A stretch of 64,000 nucleotides of DNA from Botrimarina mediterranea (GTDB lineage: Bacteria; Planctomycetota; Planctomycetia; Pirellulales; Lacipirellulaceae): positions 2,885,363 through 2,949,362 of the forward strand of contig NZ_CP036349.1 of assembly GCF_007753265.1 (NCBI RefSeq). The letters are read 5' to 3'. Both the position numbers and the translations under genes were made by a program. Shown here piece by piece: positions 17,207-26,116 of the stretch; the first letter of the stretch is position 1; each line of letters begins with the position of its first letter. The notes beneath the pieces are model-generated. The model had not been told where the DNA came from. It made no database searches and saw nothing but the letters and a program-made list of their open reading frames with translations.

Positions 17207-17278
17207 AGTAGGCCGCCGCGCCACTAATTGAGGGCGTCCTGTGCTTGCTGTCGGGGGGTTTGTGGTAACAATCGGGTC

Positions 17279-17494
17279 ATGCTTCTGCCCCGATTCACTC
17301 TCCGCACCGGTCTGGCCGGCCTGACGATTGGCGTCTTGTTGGCGATTGTCGTCCGCGAAGCAGCAATCGAAGAGCCCTGGGCGATTGGTGTCCTGGTAGC
17401 GATTGGCGCCGCGGCGCTGTCGCTTATTCTTCAGGCGGCGACGCTGGGGGTCTCCCTGCTGCTGAGCCGTGGCGGTAAGGAGCCACGGCAATGA
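17279..17494 (+). CDS. Small two-helix membrane protein
   Basis: A 71-residue protein from ATG 17279 (an in-frame earlier start at 17228 would add 17 unlikely residues). It has two hydrophobic stretches, LAGLTIGVLLAIVV at about 10-24 and GVLVAIGAAALSLILQAATLGVSLLL at about 35-62, joined by the acidic EAAIEEP. The stop overlaps the ATG of the next gene (ATGA), so it is probably translated together with the large membrane protein and the ABC transporter. No family is recognised; a small subunit or assembly helper of that module is a guess. Confidence 0.6.
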   Translation: MLLPRFTLRTGLAGLTIGVLLAIVVREAAIEEPWAIGVLVAIGAAALSLILQAATLGVSLLLSRGGKEPRQ

Positions 17495-19749
17495 GGAGCA
17501 GCGACTCTGCGAGGCGTTTATTACTCGCCCGTTCGTTGGCCATCGCTTGCGGAGTGCTGGCGATGCCTGCCGTGGCGGCGGCCATCTCCAATAACTTCTT
17601 TGTCCTGCCAGCGAGTCCGGACGGATCGGTTGTCTACTCGCCTCGAAATGGACTGAATCTCGAGATCGATGACCGCTGGTTCGACGGCGCTGGATATCGG
17701 CCGGTCCGACTGCGGTTCTCGTCCGTGACGCCTGCAACCGCTGCGCGGCGCATCGATGTCCGGATGTCGTTCTCGGATTCCGGCAGGGTCGGTGACAACG
17801 ACCTCGTGGTCACGCAGTCTGGCGAGATGCCTGCTGACGTGACCCATTTCGAAATGGTGCTGCGTTGTCCGGGCGTTGTCGCCTGGTCGTCGGTTGCCTG
17901 GGAAGTCCGTGTCGGCGATCAGCTCGACAAGTCAATCAGCAGTCCCGGGTTCGTGCCAACGCAGAATGTCGCGTCGGGACAGGGGCCTATGCTGCGGATC
18001 GCGACGCCGTCGAATACGGAGGATCGTGCCGAGACGGGATTGCTGTACGCGAGGCAGGTGACAAGCATTGCTGTTGGCGGTCGCCGCCGGCAGTTTACCG
18101 AGCGGCTCGTATGCGAGCCAATGACGAGTTGGCTCGACTATTCCGGGGCCGAAGTGGTCTCGGTGGAACTCGCGACACTCCGCCTCTTTGCTGAGAGACC
18201 GGAGGAGGAAGTCGCCGCCTTGCGGAGGTGGCTTATCGCGGGCGGCGTTCTGTGGGTTGAGAACGCCGGCGTCACACCAAGCGTCTACACCGAGATTGAG
18301 TCGCTGTTGGGCGTTTCTCGTTGGCGGATGACTTCGACGGACGAAGTTATCGACGAAGACGAGCCGCCGCTGCCGGAGTCGCTTCTTGCGGAGGACGAAT
18401 CGGACCAAGCGTCTCAGCAAGAGGCGGATGAGCCAATCGAACGCCGCGGCGACGTCACGCCGATCGCAGAAGCTCCCGGGTGGGGTTACGTCAAGATCGA
18501 GGTAGATTCGTCGGTGGAGGGGGACGCCAGTCCCTTTCGAGGCGTGTTGGACAGCTTGGCCGCCTCCGCTGAACGGGACACGCGCGGCTGGTTCGCCCAG
18601 CGCGAGGCGGGTTTTGGTCGTGTCCTGGCGTTCAATAAACTGCCCTTCGATGTCCCCCCACAGCTGCAAATGGGACGATCTCGGCAAGTCTTCGGCGCGT
18701 GGCAGAACCACCGCTGGGCGAGCCGGCATGGTTTGGAGCCCGGCTCGGGGAGCGCCGAGTTTGGCAACCTGATGATCCCCGACGTGGGTCTCGCGCCCGT
18801 GAACGCCTTCCAAGTGTTGATCACTCTTTTCGTGCTAGTCATCGGGCCGCTCAACTACTGGCTCTTGTGGCGCCGGCAGCAGTTGCACCTGCTGGTGGTG
18901 ACGACGCCGCTGGTGGCGCTTGTCGCGACACTGGGGTTAGCGGCTTACGCTTCGGTTGCCGACGGGTTCGGCGTCAAGGCACGGGCCCACAGCTTGACTC
19001 TGCTCGATCAGACATCCGGCGAAGCGGCCACGTGGGGGCGCGTATCGCACTACGTCGCCACCACCCCAGAGGAATTGCCAAGCCTCCCCGCCGACACCGC
19101 GATCTATCCTATCGACCCCGTCTGGGAAGCGGCGTTTGTCGATCCCGACGCCGATCTGGCGGTCACGTGGGAGGGGGACCAGCAGGTTCTCCGTAGTGGC
19201 TGGATGCCGTCTCGCACGGCGGTCCAGCACTTGGTGGTGCGTAGTCACAAGACGGGCAAGCGGCTGGACTTGGTGGGGGAGGGCGCCTCGATCCGAGTCG
19301 CCAACCGCCTCGGGGCGCCGCTTGAGTTGGTTGTTGTCCGCAACGACGCCGGCGAGTGGCTAATGGCCGAGAACATTGAGCGGGACGGCGCTGTTGTGCT
19401 GAAGCCGGTCGAACGACTCGCAGCGATGCAGGGTTTCCGCACGATGGCCATTTCTAGGATGCCATCGTTTCCCGCGGGCGCCGGCCGCGCCGTCGAGGAA
19501 GCGCTCGCTCGAGTCGGCAGCAGTAATCGTGAATTCCGCCGAATGCAGGGCGGGATGGGCGGCGCGACGCTGTCGGAGAACTCGCAGTCGCGGATGCTCG
19601 ACGCACTCACGGGGCTCGATGGCAGCCGCAGCGTCGATGTCCCGCCTCGTTCGTATATCGCCGTCGCGTCCCAATCGATAGACACGCCACTCGGTTGGGA
19701 GAATGTCGAAGAACTCGACAGCTTCCACGTCGTCGTGGGGAGGTGGTGA
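17491..19749 (+). CDS. Large membrane protein coupled to ABC exporter
   Basis: A 752-residue protein. A signal-type helix lies at 8-30 (LARSLAIACGVLAMPAVAAA), followed by a long extracytoplasmic region to about 430. Two helices flank the motif VIGPLNYWLLWRR near 445-490 (NAFQVLITLFVLVIGPL; LLVVTTPLVALVATLGLAA), then another beta-rich region with no further helix. An acidic insert (DEVIDEDEPPLPESL) lies near 285-310. The P-L-N-Y-W-L-L-W-R-R motif recurs in large planctomycete and other bacterial membrane proteins encoded beside ABC-2 or MoxR modules; their role is not settled. It starts at ATG 17491, overlapping the previous stop. Four bases separate its stop from the ABC ATPase start, so it is likely part of the same exporter. 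Confidence 0.65.
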   Translation: MRSSDSARRLLLARSLAIACGVLAMPAVAAAISNNFFVLPASPDGSVVYSPRNGLNLEIDDRWFDGAGYRPVRLRFSSVTPATAARRIDVRMSFSDSGRVGDNDLVVTQSGEMPADVTHFEMVLRCPGVVAWSSVAWEVRVGDQLDKSISSPGFVPTQNVASGQGPMLRIATPSNTEDRAETGLLYARQVTSIAVGGRRRQFTERLVCEPMTSWLDYSGAEVVSVELATLRLFAERPEEEVAALRRWLIAGGVLWVENAGVTPSVYTEIESLLGVSRWRMTSTDEVIDEDEPPLPESLLAEDESDQASQQEADEPIERRGDVTPIAEAPGWGYVKIEVDSSVEGDASPFRGVLDSLAASAERDTRGWFAQREAGFGRVLAFNKLPFDVPPQLQMGRSRQVFGAWQNHRWASRHGLEPGSGSAEFGNLMIPDVGLAPVNAFQVLITLFVLVIGPLNYWLLWRRQQLHLLVVTTPLVALVATLGLAAYASVADGFGVKARAHSLTLLDQTSGEAATWGRVSHYVATTPEELPSLPADTAIYPIDPVWEAAFVDPDADLAVTWEGDQQVLRSGWMPSRTAVQHLVVRSHKTGKRLDLVGEGASIRVANRLGAPLELVVVRNDAGEWLMAENIERDGAVVLKPVERLAAMQGFRTMAISRMPSFPAGAGRAVEEALARVGSSNREFRRMQGGMGGATLSENSQSRMLDALTGLDGSRSVDVPPRSYIAVASQSIDTPLGWENVEELDSFHVVVGRW

Positions 19750-19753
19750 GGCA

Positions 19754-20776
19754 ATGTCGACCACCGTACTGACCGCCGCTTCCGGCAGACCTCTCCGTGT
19801 GCCAAAGGCGTCGTCGGGACCGCCGATTGAGCTGCGTCGCGTCCACCGTTGGTTTGGCGACACCCACGCAGTGAACGACGTGTCCTTCATCGTCGAACCG
19901 GGTGAGGTCTTCGGGTACATCGGCCCCAATGGCGCTGGCAAGACGACCAGCATGCGGATCCTTTCGACGCTTGATGAACCGTCGGCGGGGGACGCTTTCG
20001 TTGATGGCTTCAGCGTCATCGACGACCCCGACCGGGTGCGGTCGCGGCTCGGTTTTATGCCCGACTACTTCGGCACCTACCAAAACGTCAACGTTTGGGA
20101 GTACCTCGACTTCTTTGCCAGGGCTTACGGACTTCGTGGCGACGAACGCCGCCGGGCGATCGCCGAGACGATGGACTTCACCGGCCTCGATGTGCTCGCA
20201 CGGAAGCCGATCGACGGGCTCTCGAAAGGGATGAAACAGCGGCTTTGCCTCGGCCGCACCATGATCCACGACCCGTCGGTGATGGTTCTCGACGAGCCCG
20301 CCGCCGGCCTCGATCCTCGTGCTCGCATCGAGTTGCGCGAGATGATCTCGCGGCTTGCCGAGGCGGGTAAGGCGATCCTCATCAGTTCGCACATCCTCAC
20401 CGAGCTGGCGGAAATCTGCGACCGCGTCGCCATCATCGAGCACGGCCAACTCGTGGCGGTCGGCACGGTCGATGAAATCAGCCGCTGTGTCGAAGAGGAG
20501 ATCAACGTCCGAGTGCGGGTGGTTGAGAGAGAATCAACCTCGGGTCAAGAAGCGGCGGCGACATGGCTAGCCAAGCACGAGCACGTCGATCGCGTGGCGA
20601 GCACTAAGGACGGCGTCACTTTCACCGTTATGGCGGAGGCCACGCATCGCGACGAGTCGCTCGCCAGGTTGCTCGCCGAGATGGTCGGCGCCGGCATTGC
20701 GGTGGTTGAGTTTACCTCGCGCGGGAAGTCGCTTGAGGACGTCTTTCTCCACGTCACCAAGGGACGCGTGCAGTGA
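19754..20776 (+). CDS. ABC transporter ATP-binding protein
   Basis: A 340-residue ATPase of the ABC-2 export type. The nucleotide-binding domain covers about 24-250: Walker A GPNGAGKTT at 57-65, signature LSKGMKQRL, Walker B VMVLDEPAAGLD and the switch His in LISSHILTEL. A C-terminal extension of about 90 residues (INVRVRVVERES, then VVEFTSRGKSLEDVFLHVTK) is typical of the drug or polysaccharide exporter-like and Gld/Nos subclasses. ATG 19754 is chosen because GAGG lies just upstream and the frame above it is only the previous gene. It powers the permease that follows, with which it overlaps by 4 bases. The substrate is unknown. Confidence 0.93.
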   Translation: MSTTVLTAASGRPLRVPKASSGPPIELRRVHRWFGDTHAVNDVSFIVEPGEVFGYIGPNGAGKTTSMRILSTLDEPSAGDAFVDGFSVIDDPDRVRSRLGFMPDYFGTYQNVNVWEYLDFFARAYGLRGDERRRAIAETMDFTGLDVLARKPIDGLSKGMKQRLCLGRTMIHDPSVMVLDEPAAGLDPRARIELREMISRLAEAGKAILISSHILTELAEICDRVAIIEHGQLVAVGTVDEISRCVEEEINVRVRVVERESTSGQEAAATWLAKHEHVDRVASTKDGVTFTVMAEATHRDESLARLLAEMVGAGIAVVEFTSRGKSLEDVFLHVTKGRVQ

Positions 20777-22428
20777 GCGACTCGTTAACGTCCTCCCCAT
20801 CCGTAGGGCGAGCAGGTCAGGCGGCTGGCGGCGCCCTCGAGCCCGTGAGTCTCATCGATCGATTGCTAGAAGCGGCGGGCGATCGGCTCAATCCGATCCT
20901 CGTCAAAGAGACGCGTCAATCGCTCAAGAGCCGGCAGTTCACGCTGTGGTTCGTACTGCTGTTGATCGGCTGCTGGATAACGACGATTGGCGCCATCGCT
21001 TACGTTGGACCGAGCATCCACTACCTTTCGCTCGGCGGCCGACTGCTGTTCGTTTACTATGCAATTCTGGCGCTGCCATTGATGGTCGTGACGCCTTTCT
21101 CGGCCTACCGATCGCTTTCTAGCGAGCATGAAGAGAACACCAGCGACCTGCTAGAAGTGTCGAGCCTCAGCGCGCGACAACTCGTCAACGGCAAGCTCGG
21201 GAGCGCCCTGTTACAGATCGTTATTTACCTTGCGGCGTTGGCGCCGTGCATCGCCTTCACTTACTTGTTGCGCGGGGTCGAGCTGACGACGATCGTGCTA
21301 TTGCTCGCTTACGTGGTGCTCGCGTCGATCGGCCTTTCGGCGGTCGGTCTCGTCATCGCCGCCGCGACGAGGCAGAAGTACGCCCAGGTGGTGATGTCGG
21401 TCACGTTTGCGGGGGTCTTGTTCCTTGCCTACTCGGCGATCCTTACCGCGGCGTCGAGGGTTCTCAGCTGGGACAGTCGGTTCATCCATAGCGAAGGCAA
21501 TTTCTGGCTCCAACTCGGTTTGCTATCGCTCTACATGACGACTCTTGTGGTTGTCTATGCCGCGGCAATCTCGCTGACGACGTTCTCCGCGGCGAACCGT
21601 TCGACAGCGTTGCGGAAGGCTGCATTCTTGCAGCAGTCGGTCTTCATCGCATGGGCCGCCGGCCTTGTCCTCAACGGCATGCCTCGCGACGGTGTCGTCA
21701 GTGCGTTTGTCACCGCGGCGATCTACTGGTTTGTCGCAGGGGCGCTAATGAGCGGTGAAGCGCCCCTCTTAAGCCTGCGCGTGCGACGCACCTTGCCGCA
21801 GAGTCTGTTCGGGCGGGCGTTCGGCACTTGGTTCAACCCAGGCAGCGGGTCGGGATATATCTTCGCAGTCTGCAACACGGTGACCTGTGCTGCGCTCGCT
21901 GGTATCGCCTGTCGTTACTATTCTGAGGTCGGCAGCCATTCGTGGGAGGCGTGCCTCAAGACGATCGCGCTCTTGACGGGGTATCTGGTCGCTTATCTGG
22001 GGATCGGACGGCTTGCCGTCGTCGGATTGCGGCGTATCACTGAGGTGTCGTCGCTTGGGGCGTTTCTGATCCAGGTTCTCGTAACCCTCGGCGGATCAGG
22101 GCTGCCATTTGTCGTCCGAACGCTCAACGAACAAATTCGCGTCGCCGATATTGCGTCGCTCACGGCGCCGAGCCCGGCATGGAACGTCCCGCGTATGCTC
22201 GAAGGCTCCCTGTCGGCTGACATGGAGATCACGGTGCTGGTCGCCACCGGCGCGGTTGCTCTTGCCGTCTTCTTGATTAACCTGACGCTGGCAGGTCACG
22301 AGGCGCGGCAATTGCGAATCGCGGCCCCGCGACGCGTGATCGAGGACGATCAAGAGCAACAGGCCACGGAGCCGCAGGCAACCAACCCCTGGGGCGACCG
22401 GCCCGCGCCGGTCGAGCCAAACTCTTGA
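20773..22428 (+). CDS. ABC-2 type permease
   Basis: A 551-residue polytopic protein with about 12 hydrophobic stretches, for example FTLWFVLLLIGCWITTIGAI near 57 and IVIYLAALAPCIAFTYLL near 150. Early on it has NPILVKETRQSLKSRQF, the NP..xKE.R pattern of ABC-2 permeases in the NosY/Gld-like group. The start is GTG 20773, overlapping the ATPase stop (GTGA). Its usual partner is the ATPase just upstream; the 752-residue protein may contribute an extracytoplasmic part. The C-terminal 50 residues are polar and cytoplasmic. No substrate clue beyond co-occurrence. Confidence 0.9.
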   Translation: MSDSLTSSPSVGRAGQAAGGALEPVSLIDRLLEAAGDRLNPILVKETRQSLKSRQFTLWFVLLLIGCWITTIGAIAYVGPSIHYLSLGGRLLFVYYAILALPLMVVTPFSAYRSLSSEHEENTSDLLEVSSLSARQLVNGKLGSALLQIVIYLAALAPCIAFTYLLRGVELTTIVLLLAYVVLASIGLSAVGLVIAAATRQKYAQVVMSVTFAGVLFLAYSAILTAASRVLSWDSRFIHSEGNFWLQLGLLSLYMTTLVVVYAAAISLTTFSAANRSTALRKAAFLQQSVFIAWAAGLVLNGMPRDGVVSAFVTAAIYWFVAGALMSGEAPLLSLRVRRTLPQSLFGRAFGTWFNPGSGSGYIFAVCNTVTCAALAGIACRYYSEVGSHSWEACLKTIALLTGYLVAYLGIGRLAVVGLRRITEVSSLGAFLIQVLVTLGGSGLPFVVRTLNEQIRVADIASLTAPSPAWNVPRMLEGSLSADMEITVLVATGAVALAVFLINLTLAGHEARQLRIAAPRRVIEDDQEQQATEPQATNPWGDRPAPVEPNS

Positions 22429-22678
22429 GTGGTCTGGAGGTCCCACGTCCGTCGTTTGAGCGAGCGAAACCTCTGGAGACCGGTCGCTACAGGCTAGCGG
22501 TAACGGGTTGCCCGGCGCCGGCGGCGGGGTGTGGTTGTGAACAGGCGTTTAGAGCCCCATAGAAGGCCCTAGGGCGCGTTTTGAGAGTGTTTACCCAGGC
22601 CCCCGTCTCCGACGCCGTAAACGGCCTCTTAGAGGCTCTCAGAGGGACAGGAGTATTCCGCCCAATCGGGGGCCGAAA

Positions 22679-23320
22679 TTACTCGATCGAGGCGGTCCAA
22701 CGGCTGCGCCCGCGCTGGAGCACGGCGCGGGGCGGATCGATCGAGATCACCTGGATGCCCAGAGCCTCCTCGCCGCTGCGGAGTGGCTTCACTTGGCCGT
22801 TGATCGCCAGCAGGACACGGGGCTCGTCTAGCTTGGCGAAGCCCATCAAGACGACGCTATCGGCCGACTCGCCTGTCGATAGTCGTGCTATTCGGGCGGC
22901 ATGCTTCCTTGGCTCAAAGAGGTCCGTGCGATCCGGGAATGGGGCCTCGTAAGAGGCGGCAGCTTTAGGTGGGACGGACTCGGCCGGCTTGGCCGGGGAG
23001 ACCTGTTTGGCGGCTTCCAGAGTCGCTTTGGTAGCCTCCTCTGCCTTGGCCGCGGCGGTATCGAACGGCGTGGGTGGCAGGAGTTCGACCGTCGGAGAAG
23101 TCTCTTCGGCGCAGCCCGCCATGACGACAACGGTCAGCCCTAAGGCGGCAGCGGCAATCCGACGGTGTGTCACGGGCAGTCTCAGTGGCGGTTCGAGCGG
23201 TGAGACCTCAACGCTCGCTTCAAGCGTAGGTTGCTCGCCGTTGCACGCCTGTTGGGGCGCCGCCCGAGGTTGTGCACGGCTCGCCGGCACAATCACGACA
23301 CGCAGTACAACTGGAATCAC
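22679..23320 (-). CDS. PilP/GspC-like protein, possible lipoprotein
   Basis: The last gene of the secretion/pilus operon, 213 residues if it begins at ATG 23320, which overlaps the secretin stop (ATGA). A second candidate is GTG 23173, which would give 164 residues beginning with a lipoprotein signal (ALGLTVVVMAGC, Cys as lipid site). The middle is a Pro/Ala/Lys linker. The end, LDEPRVLLAINGQVKPLRSG then GIQVISIDPPRAVLQRGR, is the small beta domain of PilP and GspC-type proteins, which links the inner-membrane complex to the secretin. Position next to the secretin supports this. The lipobox favours the shorter form, the overlap the longer one; I cannot decide. Confidence 0.7.
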   Translation of the reverse strand: MIPVVLRVVIVPASRAQPRAAPQQACNGEQPTLEASVEVSPLEPPLRLPVTHRRIAAAALGLTVVVMAGCAEETSPTVELLPPTPFDTAAAKAEEATKATLEAAKQVSPAKPAESVPPKAAASYEAPFPDRTDLFEPRKHAARIARLSTGESADSVVLMGFAKLDEPRVLLAINGQVKPLRSGEEALGIQVISIDPPRAVLQRGRSRWTASIE

Positions 23321-25452
23321 CGCCAGAACTGCCAGAACGACTTGTTCTCCGCTTGCTTTTCCAAGGGCGGCGCTGGGTCGGCGAAGAGCCGCTCGCGGTT
23401 GGGGTTGACGCTTCCGGGGGCCCGGAAGCGAGAGTCGTAGTCGATCCGCATTGGCTTCTGGGATTGATCGACTTCTGGCTCGGACTCTCCTGCCCGGGGT
23501 GAGTCCGAGAGAGGCGTCGCGTATGCGACTGCCACGCGGGTTGCCGGCGGCAAGCGTCGCACGCTCCGACGCAGATCGGCCTGGCTCTTGTCTGACGCTG
23601 ACGAAGCCCTGCCGATCGGATCGACCGTCTCCACCGGATCGGCCGAAGCCGGTGGGGAAGGGAGCACCTCATGCGAGTCGGGACCGTGTTCGGGAGTTAC
23701 GTCGGTCGGACTCTCGGGGGCGGCGTACTCGGAAGTTGCGTACTCGGGAGTTGCATACGGCGTCAAAGCATGATCGACGATGGCGTTTTCGCAGTCGCAA
23801 GGCGCCGTCCCGTTGCAATGAGGGCAGCCCTCTGCGGGCGGGACACGATCCAGCCGACACCGAATCGTGTCGGCGGTTACACGGTCACGCTCGTCGAGGC
23901 AGTCGTTGTAGCCAACAATCTCGGGGGTAAGGAAGACGACCAACTCACTCTCCCGGATCTGCGTGTCGTGTGATCGGAAGAGACGCCCGATGTAACGGAC
24001 GTCCTTGAGCAGCGGGACGCCGTTGAAGTTGCCGACATCGGAACGCTGCCGCAGGCCGGCGATCATGATCGTCTGCGAGTTGGCGACGCGAACGCGGGTC
24101 GTTGCGCGACGGGTCTCGATGATCGGCTGATCGGTTTCGGGCGTGTAGCCGGCGAGGCGACTGAACTCGGGGATGACCGTGAGATCAATCGTGGCGTCGC
24201 GGGCGATCTTGGGGACGACGTCGAGCTTGATGCCCACCTCTTTGAACGCCGTCGTGCCGATGTTGCCGCCACCGGTCGTCTGCGTGAGCTGCTGGAAGGG
24301 GATTTCCGAGATGCTCTCGATCTTGGCGGGCTCGTTGTCCATCACCGTGACGTTAGGGTCAGCTAGCAAGCGTGAGTCTTCCGCCTGTTGCAACGCGACC
24401 ACCATCGATTGAAGGTTGAAGTTCCCTTCCAGGGCGTAGAACGTGAACGCTCCACCGTTAGCCGTCGATGCGAGTGGCGAAATTGTCTGGGCCGCCACCT
24501 GCATGCCCGATTTGTTCTTCCCGATGACGGCGCCGTTAGCGTCGACTGCGCCGTTGGTGACGCCGCCCCAGTTGACGCCAATCTGCTCCATATCGCTGAG
24601 GCTGATGTCGTAGATCAGCGCCTTGATGTTCACCTGCGGTCGCGGGCGGTCGAGCCTTGTCAGCACCGACTCGACCATGCGGATGTTCTCCGGATAATCG
24701 ACAACCAAGAGTCGGTCATCGCCGTCAACCGGCGCCGAGCGTCCCTCGGCGCTCAACACCACCTCCAGCGCCTGGGCGGCGTCGGCGGCGGGGACGAAAT
24801 GGGTGCGGAAGTAGGCCACTTCGAGTTGCCTTGGCCCCACGCCGTGCGAGCCGACGCCGCGGCCTGCTGTATCGAGTTGCTTGATCAGGTCGCGTATCAT
24901 CTCGACCCGATCGGGGAAATCCACGACCAAGATGGCGCCGGCCGTCGGCAGGGGTCGGATTTGGCCCTGCGGCGTGCTCATCAGCTTTGCCGCTTCGACA
25001 ACTTCGTCCACATCGCTGACGCCGACGGGGATTGTCTCGGAGACAAAAAAAGGATTGATCTGCCCGAGGGCCTCGAGGCGGCTCACGACGAGACTGCCGC
25101 CGACCGGCCGATAGGCGAACCCGTTGGAGAGCAGGATCGTGTCGAGGATGTCGCGGAGCGGGGCGTCCTTGAAGACGCCGTTCACCGATCCTTCAACCTT
25201 CGCGGCGACGATGTTGACGCCCCACAGCTCGCTGATGGTGAAGAGGGCGTTCTCTAGGGTCGCATCACGCAGCGTGAGGTCGCCGCGCCGGCTCAGCGAG
25301 TCCAAGACTTGCTGAGAAGCGGCCACTCGGCTGGCCGCGGTTGGGGCCGACGATTGCCCCATCGACACGCCGACGGCTAGGCAGACCAAAGCGACGCCCA
25401 ACGGCCGCGCCAGCCATGGCGTGTTCGTGGTCGATTTGGGGCGTCGTCCCAT
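23317..25452 (-). CDS. Secretin (GspD/PilQ family), Cys-containing tail
   Basis: A 711-residue outer-membrane secretin, the exit pore of type II secretion or type IV pili. Signal peptide 1-32; STN-like domain at about 55-105; N-type ring domains at 130-270; the secretin domain at 275-515, with ALQQAEDSRLLADPNVTVMD, then IKLDVVPKI, QTIMIAGLRQ and VVFLTPEIV. After that comes an unusual tail of about 195 residues: a cluster C543-x2-C546-x5-C552-x-C554 (CPHCNGTAPCDC), a Tyr/Glu/Pro repeat (YATPEYATSEYAAPES), a basic patch and an ending in WQFWR. ATG 25452 begins directly with the signal. It is coupled to the PilP/GspC-like gene downstream and lies 34 bases after PilO. Confidence 0.93.
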   Translation of the reverse strand: MGRRPKSTTNTPWLARPLGVALVCLAVGVSMGQSSAPTAASRVAASQQVLDSLSRRGDLTLRDATLENALFTISELWGVNIVAAKVEGSVNGVFKDAPLRDILDTILLSNGFAYRPVGGSLVVSRLEALGQINPFFVSETIPVGVSDVDEVVEAAKLMSTPQGQIRPLPTAGAILVVDFPDRVEMIRDLIKQLDTAGRGVGSHGVGPRQLEVAYFRTHFVPAADAAQALEVVLSAEGRSAPVDGDDRLLVVDYPENIRMVESVLTRLDRPRPQVNIKALIYDISLSDMEQIGVNWGGVTNGAVDANGAVIGKNKSGMQVAAQTISPLASTANGGAFTFYALEGNFNLQSMVVALQQAEDSRLLADPNVTVMDNEPAKIESISEIPFQQLTQTTGGGNIGTTAFKEVGIKLDVVPKIARDATIDLTVIPEFSRLAGYTPETDQPIIETRRATTRVRVANSQTIMIAGLRQRSDVGNFNGVPLLKDVRYIGRLFRSHDTQIRESELVVFLTPEIVGYNDCLDERDRVTADTIRCRLDRVPPAEGCPHCNGTAPCDCENAIVDHALTPYATPEYATSEYAAPESPTDVTPEHGPDSHEVLPSPPASADPVETVDPIGRASSASDKSQADLRRSVRRLPPATRVAVAYATPLSDSPRAGESEPEVDQSQKPMRIDYDSRFRAPGSVNPNRERLFADPAPPLEKQAENKSFWQFWR

Positions 25453-25486
25453 GGGTCGTCCTTGACCGCACCTCGCGGGCCGCCTG

Positions 25487-26116
25487 TTAGGCGACGTCGC
25501 TGTTCCGTATGAGAGCGAAGTACCAGAGCGTCAGGTCGAGCTGCAGCTCGCTTTCCCTCTGACTCGTCGGTTTCAATTCGATCGTATTGGCGTGTTTCAG
25601 TCGTGTGTCAGCGTCGATCGCCTTCAGCAAAGCTAAGACCTCAGTACTCGAGCCAGTCACGCTGAACGCCACGGTTCTTGTCTGTAGCTGAAACAGCGTC
25701 TCTTTACTGGCTGCCGGACTCGTAGAGACGGGCGTCAGTGGATTGTCGTTTCCGCTCCATGGCTTCATCGTCGGCGCAGCCAGATCGATCCGCCGCACGC
25801 GGCAGCCCGATTGCCTCGCGGCCTCGACCAGCCATGACCGCAAGGCGCCGAGCTGCGCCTCATCGACCACGAGTTGTCGGAGCCCGCCAAGCTGCTCCTG
25901 CTTCTCCGCGAGCAGCCGCTCGTAGTCGGGCAGACGCGCGGCGGTTGCTTCCGCTTGCGTCAGTTCCTCCTGCAAGCTTGCCCTTTCGGATCGCTCTGCG
26001 AGTAGTAGATCGACCTGCGGTAACGCGCTCACGAGGCCTATCAGTAACGTGACGCCTGTAACGATTAACCAACGGTGCTTGCTTTGAGCGAGCCGCTCGG
26101 CGAGGTTCTCGATCAT
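25487..26116 (-). CDS. PilO/GspM-like protein
   Basis: A 209-residue bitopic protein. One membrane helix lies at about 17-36 (WLIVTGVTLLIGLVSALPQV), then a coiled coil at 38-75 (RSERASLQEELTQAEATAAR) and a ferredoxin-like domain (LRSWLVEAARQSGCRVRRID; VAFSVTGSSTEVLALLKAID). This is the layout of PilO and GspM, which form the inner-membrane platform with PilN/GspL. ATG 26116 overlaps the end of the PilM-PilN gene (ATGA), showing tight coupling. The assignment rests on architecture and position, not on strong sequence identity. Confidence 0.8.
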   Translation of the reverse strand: MIENLAERLAQSKHRWLIVTGVTLLIGLVSALPQVDLLLAERSERASLQEELTQAEATAARLPDYERLLAEKQEQLGGLRQLVVDEAQLGALRSWLVEAARQSGCRVRRIDLAAPTMKPWSGNDNPLTPVSTSPAASKETLFQLQTRTVAFSVTGSSTEVLALLKAIDADTRLKHANTIELKPTSQRESELQLDLTLWYFALIRNSDVA

